Positions 8,385-16,560 of a DNA stretch of 55,012 nucleotides are shown piece by piece (the stretch's first letter is position 1; every line of letters starts with the position of its first letter). Source of the stretch: Pyrinomonadaceae bacterium MAG19_C2-C3 (lineage in GTDB: Bacteria > Acidobacteriota > Blastocatellia > Pyrinomonadales > Pyrinomonadaceae); contig JANDLT010000034.1 in assembly GCA_024330265.1 (NCBI GenBank), positions 1 to 55,012 of the forward strand, in the 5' to 3' direction. The translations under genes and the position numbers were made by a program. The notes beneath the pieces are model-generated. The model did not search any database and was not told the origin of the DNA. It saw nothing but the letters and a program-made list of their open reading frames with translations.

Positions 8385-9236
8385 CTATTCGATACCCGCG
8401 ATGAGTGAAGCGTAAAAAGCTTGCACATCGTCGTTTTGCGGATTCTCCGCGACGAGTTCGCGTGCAATGTGAAGCGCGTCGTACCACACGCCGTATTCGG
8501 CGAGAAGTTGCGCGTGTTTGAGTTTATCTTCGAGCGTGGCGGGTGTCGCGCCGAGTTTCGCATCGCTGATGGCTTGCTTGACGGGTTGCGCGTCTTCGTC
8601 AACTAAGACGAAGAATCTGACGGGAAAGCCGACCGTCAAACTGCCGCTGTTGCCGCTGCGAATATCCGATTGCGGAGCGGCGACGCGCCACGAATAAAGA
8701 TGACCGGGTTTGAGCGCGGGAGCGTCGGCGGGATATACGAGTTGCGGTTCTTTGGTTTCGGTTTGCCAGACAACGGGGGCTTTCGCGTCCGCGTACACGT
8801 CGCCGTCATAAAGCATAAACTTGTAAGTCTGCGTGTTGAGTCCCGGCTCCCAGAGAAAGAAGGGGCGCGCATCAAGGGCGATGCCTTCCATCGGAGCGAT
8901 GGGTTTGCGCGGAATCCCCGCGCCGCGTGTCGCTCCGGCAGCAATCAAACGGCTTGACGCATCGCGTCCGGCGTACTGCTCAAAACCACGCGCTCCGCCT
9001 TTCGGTTTCGGCAAAGGGCGGCGCGGTTGTTGGGCTTGGGCGGCGGTTGTCAACGAGTTGGCGGACGATGCGACGTAACCGCACGTCAGGCATAAACCGA
9101 AACAGAGCGCGAACGTCAACATTATGCTTAGCGAACGGTGAAGGGTGAAAGACGAACGGGGTGAAATCTTCTTTAACGAATTTCTTTTCAACAAATTCTT
9201 TTCGAGCGAAATCTTTTCAAACTTATTAACAAACAT
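8385..9236 (-). CDS. DUF928-like secreted protein
   Basis: 283 residues, ATG 9236 with AGGAG about 8 bases upstream. The N-terminus is basic with a hydrophobic segment at about 38-58 (IMLTFALCFGLCLTCGYVASS), i.e. a long signal peptide or anchor. This is followed by a Pro/Lys/Arg-rich linker and GGARGFEQYAG. The central part (ALDARPFFLWEPGLNTQTYKFMLYDGD and WQTETKEPQLVYP) resembles DUF928, a family best known from cyanobacteria. The C-terminal 60 residues are helical and TPR-like (AQLLAEYGVWYDALHIARELV). It sits between a CHASE2 cyclase and a CHAT protein on the same strand, a partnership also common in cyanobacteria. The DUF928 assignment is by eye and moderately sure; the molecular role is unknown. 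Confidence 0.75.
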   Translation of the reverse strand: MFVNKFEKISLEKNLLKRNSLKKISPRSSFTLHRSLSIMLTFALCFGLCLTCGYVASSANSLTTAAQAQQPRRPLPKPKGGARGFEQYAGRDASSRLIAAGATRGAGIPRKPIAPMEGIALDARPFFLWEPGLNTQTYKFMLYDGDVYADAKAPVVWQTETKEPQLVYPADAPALKPGHLYSWRVAAPQSDIRSGNSGSLTVGFPVRFFVLVDEDAQPVKQAISDAKLGATPATLEDKLKHAQLLAEYGVWYDALHIARELVAENPQNDDVQAFYASLIAGIE

Positions 9237-9396
9237 TCCTTAAACTCCTTGCGGCAACGGTGAAGCGGGGTGGCTCTGAAACATCGTTTGATTCTTAAGC
9301 GGCTGGTTTGAGTTGAGAGACTCAAAGGCTTTTGATGCCGCTTTACATTCTACTTGACTACTACATGATTAACGCGGATTTTTGTCCCGAAAAAGC

Positions 9397-11499
9397 TCAT
9401 GCTCCGGTGCTTTGAACTTCCGTAACCGCGGCACTTGGCGACGGAACGGCGGATTCGCGGCGGAAGGTGTCGCCCAACAAACGGCGTTTCTTACGGCGTT
9501 CGATGACGGTATAAACCTTCGTACTCATCGTTTTACCTTTAACCGTGACCTCACCGAGAGCCTGTGTTTCGTAGCGTTTGGCGACGAGTTCTTGAGTCGC
9601 CGCGCTGATTAGAATCGGGACTTTATAATCTTTGGTCGTTGATTCGAGGCGCGCGGAGAGATTCACCGTATCACCGATGACGGTGTATTCAAGACGACGT
9701 TCCGCACCGACGATGCCGCAAATCGCTTCGCCGGTATGGATGCCGACGCCGATTTTGATTTCAGGACGATTATGCTGCGCCGCTTCGCCGTTCATGACTT
9801 CCACTTCTTGAAGCATATCCAACCCGCACGCGACTGCCGCCCACGCTTCGCCGTAATCGCCGCGACTGACGGGCGCGCCGAAGACAATCATCAAACCGTC
9901 ACCGATAAACTTATTGATGTGTCCGCAGTGGCGGTCAACGATGGCGTGCATCCGGCTGAAGTAATCATTGAGCATCTCGACGAGTTTGTCGGACGGAATC
10001 TTTTCGGAAATCGTCGTGAAGCCGCGTATGTCGGTGAAGATAATCGTGACGATGCGACGTTCGCCACCCGCGAGTGCGTCGCGTTGTTGCCACAGTTTTT
10101 CGGCAACGTCGTCCGAGACGCAACGCGAAAAGATGTCCATAATCTCGGCGCGTTCGGCTTCCTTTTCTTCACGCACCGCGCGCTCGTGAGCGTACCTCAA
10201 CCCTAATCCGACGGGTGTCATCACAATCATTCCGAGCCACGCCGAAGCCAGTGGCAGCACGGTCGCGTGTTCGGTGAACATCCACGCCGCGAACGCGAAA
10301 AATCCGGCGGCAAGTAGAGCGACGACGAGCGCACCGGACAGCACGCGCAAGGTAAAGACCGCCGCCGCGACAAGCAAGATTGAGAGAACGACGAGCGCGA
10401 CTTGCACCCAGTAAGCGGGACGCGCGGGCGTGTTGCCCCATAACAACGTGGCGAGTGCGGTCGCGTGAATCTCGACTCCGGGCATCAGTTTCGGCGTCGT
10501 CGGCAAATCGCGGTCGAAGAAGCGCACCACCTGAAACGGTTCGACAAACGGCGTTTCAAATAAATCCGGTGCTTGCGTGTATGACGCGCCGATGAGAACG
10601 ATGCGGTTTTTGAATAGTTCATCGGGGAGCGGGGCGGCGTCGGGAGCGAGAATGTCGTTTGCCGAAACGTGCGTGAAACTTGGCGTGCGGGCGCGAAAAT
10701 CAAGCTGGAGATTGCCGTCAATGCGTAAAGGGATTTCGCGCTTGCCGAAGCGGGCGCGCGTTTCGTCAAGGCGTTCCAAGCTTTGAAAGGTGTCAATCTC
10801 TTTGCCTTCCGCGAGGTGTTGCCCGACAAGATAGGTTTCCGCGATGCGCGCTCCGAAACTCATGTCCTCTGCCGATTTAGCGAGCATCGTGCTACGAACC
10901 ATGCGCGAAGAATCGGTTTCAGACGGCAAATCGGCAAAGCCGACGCCGTAAGCGACATCGGCGAACATCGGCAATGGATTTATCGCCGCCGTTCCGCCCG
11001 CTTCGAGTTTTTTGGCGATGACGACGTTACCCGCGTTCGTGATTGACTGCGCGAGATTCTCATCGGCGGCGACATCTTCGGCGGAAGTTCCGCCCGCCTC
11101 GCTTAGAAAATCGTCAACCGCGATGACCGCCGCTCCGCCGACGCTGGCGCGGTCAATCAATCGCGCGTAGGAAGTGCGTTGGGTTTTTTGAAATCGCACG
11201 CCGGTCGCGCTCAGGGTCGCGTCATCAATTTCGATAATCGTGACGGGTTCGCGCACTCCGCGCGTGCGGTCTTCCTTGCGCCATGTATCGCGCGTCTGAA
11301 AAAGCAGGTCGAGCGCGCGGTTCTCAAGCGGTGTCATCAGCCCGTAGGGGCGCGTTGCGTAAGAATCGTTGGCGTCGCGCGTCGGCAACATTGCGAACGA
11401 GACTCCGATGCTGACCAGCGTGACAAGGGCAAGGGCGAATATCCAGTACCAACGGCGCAGTAATTTGGCGAAAAAATTGAATTTCTTGCGGCGAGCCAT
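9397..11499 (-). CDS. CHASE2-domain adenylate/guanylate cyclase
   Basis: 700 residues. One N-terminal membrane helix (about 16-36), then an extracytoplasmic CHASE2 domain (about 55-340) with the hallmark LLFQTRDTWRK, IIEIDDATL, AVDDFLSE and GVEIHATALATLL blocks. Three membrane helices follow (about 360-435), then a class III nucleotidyl cyclase domain (about 475-655). Metal-binding Asp residues are in IIFTDIRGF (about 487) and FIGDGLMIVFG; the substrate-side segment is EYTVIGDTVNLSARLES. The Lys in HINKFIGDG and the overall pattern favour ATP over GTP. It probably makes cAMP in response to a periplasmic signal. It is the first gene of the cyclase/DUF928-like/CHAT set and diverges from the cyclic-nucleotide-binding redox protein at 12119, which suggests a functional link. 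Confidence 0.93.
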   Translation of the reverse strand: MARRKKFNFFAKLLRRWYWIFALALVTLVSIGVSFAMLPTRDANDSYATRPYGLMTPLENRALDLLFQTRDTWRKEDRTRGVREPVTIIEIDDATLSATGVRFQKTQRTSYARLIDRASVGGAAVIAVDDFLSEAGGTSAEDVAADENLAQSITNAGNVVIAKKLEAGGTAAINPLPMFADVAYGVGFADLPSETDSSRMVRSTMLAKSAEDMSFGARIAETYLVGQHLAEGKEIDTFQSLERLDETRARFGKREIPLRIDGNLQLDFRARTPSFTHVSANDILAPDAAPLPDELFKNRIVLIGASYTQAPDLFETPFVEPFQVVRFFDRDLPTTPKLMPGVEIHATALATLLWGNTPARPAYWVQVALVVLSILLVAAAVFTLRVLSGALVVALLAAGFFAFAAWMFTEHATVLPLASAWLGMIVMTPVGLGLRYAHERAVREEKEAERAEIMDIFSRCVSDDVAEKLWQQRDALAGGERRIVTIIFTDIRGFTTISEKIPSDKLVEMLNDYFSRMHAIVDRHCGHINKFIGDGLMIVFGAPVSRGDYGEAWAAVACGLDMLQEVEVMNGEAAQHNRPEIKIGVGIHTGEAICGIVGAERRLEYTVIGDTVNLSARLESTTKDYKVPILISAATQELVAKRYETQALGEVTVKGKTMSTKVYTVIERRKKRRLLGDTFRRESAVPSPSAAVTEVQSTGA

Positions 11500-12118
11500 A
11501 ATAGCTTTTTACTCGTGAAGATTGTGCGGGCGTAAGCGTTTAATCCGGCGAAAGCTTACAGACGGATAAGAACTGTGATGTCACGGCGATGATTATAGCG
11601 ATGCTTAAAAAACGCGATTCTGTTGTCCGCAAGCCGCCCGGAAAGTTTAGGCTTCGGAGCAAAGTGGGTTGTAAATTTTAAGGGCGCGACGATAGCGAGG
11701 AAAGGTTGTGCAATTTCCGCAGCCAAAACATATTTGATGCGAGGTTGATTGCCGCCGCAAATTGTATGCGGCGAAGCACGTTTGGTCAACCAAATGCGAC
11801 AAAGCGTCGCCTTCGGCAAAACACCTGTCATCATTATGTTTCGTGCGTTCCGGCGACAATAAGGAAATCAAATTTTGCACAGAATTTTGTTTAGACGCCC
11901 AAGCCATTTTCACGAACGGCAAAGAAATGGTATAAATTCCTTCGTCAATCCTCGCATCTGTAATCAAGGCTTTCGGTTCTTCCGTCACACCGCCCTTTGA
12001 CCGAACAACATCGGCTGAAATTAAAAGCATACTGCCGGAACGACACTCGCGGGCAAATCTCGCTTGAATAAGCCTCAACCTAAACACTACATCAAAAGTT
12101 TCGTGCGGTTTTAATTTA
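11500..12118. other. Divergent control region of the cyclase and redox module
   Basis: About 620 bases between the cyclase (minus) and the cNMP-binding redox gene (plus). It contains a minus-strand frame of 128 codons from ATG 12030 (stop at 11647), with no recognisable domain, no clear ribosome site and no signal peptide; I do not call it a gene. I see no palindrome strong enough to call a CRP-type operator. This is the natural place for promoters of both transcripts. Confidence 0.4.
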
Positions 12119-14842
12119 ATGGCACGCCATATCACTAAACACGCTGAACTGCTTGACGCCATCGCGCGGACAGAGATTATCAGCGAACTCATCGAAGAAC
12201 ACGCCGGACATTTCAAGTACGAACTCGACTTGGAAGTCATCGTCTATGGTCGCAACTACGCGGGCAAGAAAGTGGGTCCTTACGCCCGATTGCTCGAATA
12301 TGAACCGGGCGAAATGATTGTCGCGCAAGGGGACACGAGCGGCAACACGTTTTACATTTTAGTCGAAGGCGCGCTCGATGTTTTCGTGCGCGACGACGGC
12401 GACACGTCGAGTAACATCGGGCGCAAAGTCGCGCAGTTGAGCGTCGGCACATCAGTTGGCGAGATGGCGATTCTCGCGGGCGTGCCGCGCAATGCCAGCG
12501 TGCTTGCGCCGCCCGACGGCAAAGCCGTGGTGCTTGAATTGACACGTCCCGCGCTTCGACTCTTGCGAAAGCTTCCGCGCTTCGGGCAGCGGCTCGATGC
12601 GACATATCGTTCGCACGGCTTGGGGCGTTCGCTCGAAGATGTGCGCCAGATGATTGGCAGCGACACGGCGCAGAGTTTCGATGAAGAATTGTTAAAAGAA
12701 TTGCGCGGCATGGCGGAGTTTTCCGTGTTCGGTAAAAACCACGTTCTCGCTCTCGAAGGCGCGCCGATAGAATCTGTGATGTGGGTCAAGAACGGTTGGA
12801 TACGGCGTGCGCGCGGCACGCATACGGACACCACATCAACCAACGCCGTGCTTGGCATGGACGCTGACGATGCGGTTGATTTTCTCGGCGCGGGAACGTG
12901 TCTAGGACTCGACGGACTCGATGCGCTTGACGCTTTCGATTCCGCGCGCAAAGGTACTGCGAACGGCAACGGTCATAGTAACGGCAGTGGTAATGGTCAT
13001 CACAACGGGGTGCGGGCGTGGGATTTTACGGCGACCGTGATGGCGCGCACCGAAGTTCTGGAAATCTCGCTCGATGCCTTGCGCGACAATCCGCGTTTGC
13101 GCGAAAGTCTGCGGCGCGCGTTCTCCGATTTATCCGCCGCCGATGATGACGCCGGAATGACGACGAGTTTCGACCGTCCGACTTTGCTGGCAACGGAAAA
13201 AGAGATTACGACCGGAGTTGTGGACGGAACGAATTTGCTCGTGATGGACATGGACAAGTGCATCAGATGCGGCAACTGTTCGCTTGCCTGTCACACGATG
13301 CACGGGCAATCGCGCCTGCTCCGGCGCGGCATTCACATCGAACGCCCGTCGCGCATTAAGGAACGCAAAACCTACGCGAACACGTCCGCTCCGACTCTCA
13401 CCTCAAACAATGGTTCGATGTTGCAAGGGTCGCATTTTCAAGTCAGTTCGGTTAGTGCCGTAGGCGGCACACAGCATGTCCTCGTGCCGTCGGTCTGTAT
13501 GCACTGTCAAGACCCGGAGTGTTTGACGGGCTGCCCGACCGGAGCTATCGGTTGGAAAGCGTCGGGTGAAATAGACATCAATCCGCCGACGTGTATCGGG
13601 TGCGGCGATTGCGCGACGCAGTGTCCGTACAACGCGATTTCGATGGTTCCGCGCTCACCCGCTAAAAAGAAGGAAGACAAGGACGCAAAGCCGCCGACCG
13701 CGTGGCAGCTTTTCGCCAACCGCGCCGGAAACTTCCTTCGCGTCGCACCGAAACCTATTCCCGCACCCGTCACGGAAACGGAAAACCTGCTCGCCGTCAA
13801 ATGCAATCTGTGTCAGGACACGCCGCTCAATCCGCCCACGCGCCGCACTCAAGCGTACTCATGTCAGGAAAGCTGTCCGACGGGCGCGCTGGTGCGAGTC
13901 AACCCGCGCACCTATTTCGATGAAGTCGGGCGCACGCTTGGCGTCAAACGCCGCGACGCGACGCACGCCATCGGGCGCAACATACACAAGCGCGATGCGC
14001 CCGCGCAGATGTGGCACATCGGCGGCGCGCTCTTAACGCTCGCTTTAACACTGTTTACGATTTGGGGCTTAATGCTCTACGGCTTCGACGCGCCGCTCGC
14101 CACACCCGAAAGCAGTTTCTCATGGCTCACGATGCGCTGGCTGACGGGGCTTGTCGGACTTGTCGGCATCGCGGCGGTGATGACCTATCCGTTCAGGAAA
14201 AAGATTTATCGCCGCCGCGCCGGAGCTTTGCGCTACTGGATGCTGGCTCACGTTTATGCCGGAACTATCGCGGGCATCATCCTGCTCCTGCACGGCGGCA
14301 CAAGCACCGGCGGACTGCTCACAACGCTTCTGATGCTCGCCTTCGACCTCGTGATTCTCTCCGGCTTGTTCGGCATCGCGTCATACATTATCGCCCCGCG
14401 CATCATGACGAGTATCGAAGGCGAACCGCTTCTTATCGAAGACTTGAAAGCACGCCGCGCGGAACTTCGCCAGACGCTCCATGATGTGATGACAAACAGC
14501 ACCGCGCAAGTCCGCGACATCGTGACGCGCCAAGTTCAGCGACGCATCTTCACCCTGCCTTACCTGTTTCGTCATTACATACGGCGCGAAGAATTAAGCT
14601 TGATGCTGGCGCGTGCGCGTGAAGATTTTGAGCCGCAAAGGGAAACGCTAAAGACTCCGGTTGAGCGCGCCGCGTTAAACGAAGCTATTGAGGCGGCGGT
14701 CACTCTGCGCCGCGTTGACGCGCTGATTTATCTCCACAGCGTGCTTAAAATCTGGATTGCACCGCACGTCGTTTCGACTTCTGCGATGCTCGCCTTGATG
14801 GTTGTGCATGTCATTCAAGTCGTTTTCTTCCGTGTTGGATAG
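12119..14842 (+). CDS. Cyclic-nucleotide-binding / multi-cluster ferredoxin / cytochrome b-like fusion protein
   Basis: 907 residues. Residues about 55-155 form a cNMP-binding domain (LLEYEPGEMIVAQGD, then the phosphate-binding-like VGEMAILAGVPRNASV). A second, degenerate cNMP-like domain spans about 195-335 and is interrupted by an Asn/Gly/His-rich linker. About 375-600 is a DMSO-reductase-B-like ferredoxin region with four cysteine groups (CIRCGNCSLAC; CMHCQDPECLTGC; CIGCGDCATQC; CNLCQ...CQESC), enough for several 4Fe-4S clusters. From about 628 there are five membrane helices with repeated His (MWHIGG, AHVYAG, LLHGG, LHSVLK, VVHVIQ) that could ligate b-type haem. It probably carries electrons between cytoplasmic Fe-S centres and the membrane, gated by cAMP. 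It opens a three-gene module with the FHA/cytochrome c and ferredoxin/flavoprotein genes. The overall reaction is unknown. Confidence 0.9.
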   Translation: MARHITKHAELLDAIARTEIISELIEEHAGHFKYELDLEVIVYGRNYAGKKVGPYARLLEYEPGEMIVAQGDTSGNTFYILVEGALDVFVRDDGDTSSNIGRKVAQLSVGTSVGEMAILAGVPRNASVLAPPDGKAVVLELTRPALRLLRKLPRFGQRLDATYRSHGLGRSLEDVRQMIGSDTAQSFDEELLKELRGMAEFSVFGKNHVLALEGAPIESVMWVKNGWIRRARGTHTDTTSTNAVLGMDADDAVDFLGAGTCLGLDGLDALDAFDSARKGTANGNGHSNGSGNGHHNGVRAWDFTATVMARTEVLEISLDALRDNPRLRESLRRAFSDLSAADDDAGMTTSFDRPTLLATEKEITTGVVDGTNLLVMDMDKCIRCGNCSLACHTMHGQSRLLRRGIHIERPSRIKERKTYANTSAPTLTSNNGSMLQGSHFQVSSVSAVGGTQHVLVPSVCMHCQDPECLTGCPTGAIGWKASGEIDINPPTCIGCGDCATQCPYNAISMVPRSPAKKKEDKDAKPPTAWQLFANRAGNFLRVAPKPIPAPVTETENLLAVKCNLCQDTPLNPPTRRTQAYSCQESCPTGALVRVNPRTYFDEVGRTLGVKRRDATHAIGRNIHKRDAPAQMWHIGGALLTLALTLFTIWGLMLYGFDAPLATPESSFSWLTMRWLTGLVGLVGIAAVMTYPFRKKIYRRRAGALRYWMLAHVYAGTIAGIILLLHGGTSTGGLLTTLLMLAFDLVILSGLFGIASYIIAPRIMTSIEGEPLLIEDLKARRAELRQTLHDVMTNSTAQVRDIVTRQVQRRIFTLPYLFRHYIRREELSLMLARAREDFEPQRETLKTPVERAALNEAIEAAVTLRRVDALIYLHSVLKIWIAPHVVSTSAMLALMVVHVIQVVFFRVG

Positions 14843-14878
14843 ATTTCATGTTGGACTAAAATCCGAGAGCATCACGCA

Positions 14879-16423
14879 ATGAAATTGCAGCGCAGTACAT
14901 ACATCATTCGCCGCGAGGACATCGCCGTTGACCCCGTGACGCTTGTCACCGAAGGCTTACTAATCGGCTCACTCCCCGACTGCGAATTATTCCTTAATCA
15001 TCCGAGCATCTCGCGTAGCCACGCCGGGATTCAGCGTCTCGACACACACTTTTACATTTTCCCATTAAGCCCGACGAACGCTACGACCTTAAACGGCACG
15101 CTTGTCGAAGACCGCCGCGCGCTGGCTTCGGGCGATGTCATGCAAATCGGACCCTTCCTTTTAACGATTGAGCGCGCCGATGAGCATCTCGAAATCTCTG
15201 TGCGATTGGAAGTCGGTCTGCATATCGGTGACACGCGCAATCGCGGTAGTGTCGAAGACCTTTCAAGCGTCACGAAAACCGATGCCTCAAGTGACGCCCC
15301 GGTTGGTACGGAAGCCACACCGCCGCCACCCGCCCAAACCGAACCGAACGCCGGACAGAACGCGACGCCCGAAGTATCCGAAGCACTCGGCATCTTCTGG
15401 GATAAGCGAAAACGCGAAGCCGGAAAGATTGCGCGCCCGTCGCCGCTTCACCCGCGCGGTGAAAAACGACTTGGCAAATCGCTCTATAATTGGACGCCGA
15501 CCACTGACCTCGCACCGGGCAACAATTACGGCGGCGTGTTTGTCTGGAGCGCGATTCTCATCACCGTGTTCGCCGTCGGCGCAATCTATTTTTACGCCGA
15601 TGCCTTTTCGCCTGCTCCGGTTTCCAACCCGCACACGCGCACCGAATTTGCTTTCACGCCCGCCGTCGCCACCGTCGTCAACGCCAACTCATGCACGAGT
15701 TGCCACACCTTAACGACGAGCATGGATACGGCGTGCGCCTCGTGTCACAAGACCGACATCTTCCAGTCGAACATGTCGCAGGCTCACAACGAAGCCGGAC
15801 TATCTTGCGCCACATGTCACGCCGAACATCAAGGCGCAGATTTCCGCCCGCGCCTCGCGTCGCTCAACTCATGCACGCAATGCCACAACGACGCGAACAA
15901 AAACACATACAACGGTCGCAGTGTTTCCACCGCGCATAACAACGTCGTCGGCTACCCCGTAGAGAACGGCGAGTGGACTTGGGAAGGACTTGACCCTGAA
16001 GTTTGGCAACACAAAGACGCGGCGGTCATTGAAGCGGCAAAGCGCGCTCCGGGTGAATCGGAAAGGCAGTGGCGCGTCAAACAATTTCACGCCCTTCATA
16101 TGTACCGCGTCCGTCGTGTCGAAGGTATCGAAGGCAATTCGAGCGGTGAGGTTTCATGTTCGAGTTGCCACAAATCCTTTCAACCGATTGACGTGGAAAC
16201 GCCGCGCACGACCTGCGCCGCCTGTCATAACGGCAAAACTGATGTGGCAACCGGCGCGACGCTCATCGCGGCAACCGAAGCAAACTGCACTTCGTGCCAC
16301 GTCCAACACAGTGCCGACAAACGCCACTGGAATCCCGGCATGATGAGTGACCAGAGCAACATCGCACGGCAAACGCCCGCCGGGACAAACGCCGTCGCCG
16401 CGCACGCCGCGCCCGGATTATGA
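14879..16423 (+). CDS. FHA domain / single-pass membrane / seven-haem cytochrome c fusion protein
   Basis: 514 residues, ATG 14879. Residues about 20-100 are an FHA phosphothreonine-binding domain (LLIGSLPDCELFLNHPSISRSHAG as separate core motifs GS, SRSH and NGT). A Pro-rich linker follows, then one membrane helix at about 218-240. The C-terminal part has seven CxxCH haem sites: CTSCH, CASCH, CATCH, CTQCH, CSSCH, CAACH and CTSCH, between about 271 and 475. FHA would be cytoplasmic and the haems periplasmic, so the protein could couple phospho-signalling to extracytoplasmic electron transfer. It lies 36 bases downstream of the cNMP/Fe-S fusion. Cytochrome maturation would require the c-type haem machinery, not seen here. 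The electron donor and acceptor are unknown. Confidence 0.92.
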   Translation: MKLQRSTYIIRREDIAVDPVTLVTEGLLIGSLPDCELFLNHPSISRSHAGIQRLDTHFYIFPLSPTNATTLNGTLVEDRRALASGDVMQIGPFLLTIERADEHLEISVRLEVGLHIGDTRNRGSVEDLSSVTKTDASSDAPVGTEATPPPPAQTEPNAGQNATPEVSEALGIFWDKRKREAGKIARPSPLHPRGEKRLGKSLYNWTPTTDLAPGNNYGGVFVWSAILITVFAVGAIYFYADAFSPAPVSNPHTRTEFAFTPAVATVVNANSCTSCHTLTTSMDTACASCHKTDIFQSNMSQAHNEAGLSCATCHAEHQGADFRPRLASLNSCTQCHNDANKNTYNGRSVSTAHNNVVGYPVENGEWTWEGLDPEVWQHKDAAVIEAAKRAPGESERQWRVKQFHALHMYRVRRVEGIEGNSSGEVSCSSCHKSFQPIDVETPRTTCAACHNGKTDVATGATLIAATEANCTSCHVQHSADKRHWNPGMMSDQSNIARQTPAGTNAVAAHAAPGL

Positions 16424-16431
16424 AAAGTATT

Positions 16432-16530
16432 GATGCAGAGAAGCGCAGAGTTGAAGACGCAGAGAACCACAGAGTAAAGACGGTTTTCTCTGCGTACCTC
16501 TGCGTCTTCAACTCTGCGCTTCTCTGCGTT
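16432..16530. repeat. 7-mer-type hairpin (GCAGAG repeats) between redox genes
   Basis: The left arm 16435-16464 and right arm 16498-16527 are perfectly complementary over 30 bases and built from repeated CGCAGAG-like words. It lies between the cytochrome and flavoprotein genes, 33 bases before the next start codon. It may form a very stable RNA stem inside the operon transcript. Confidence 0.9.
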
Positions 16531-16560
16531 TAATCTTTACCCAACCAAACATCTCAAGCA

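Noticed and set aside
11647..12240. A 197-codon minus-strand frame overlapping the start of the cNMP redox gene
   Set aside because: No ribosome site, no recognisable domain, and it overlaps the conserved start of a real gene. The 12030 internal start is possible but unsupported.
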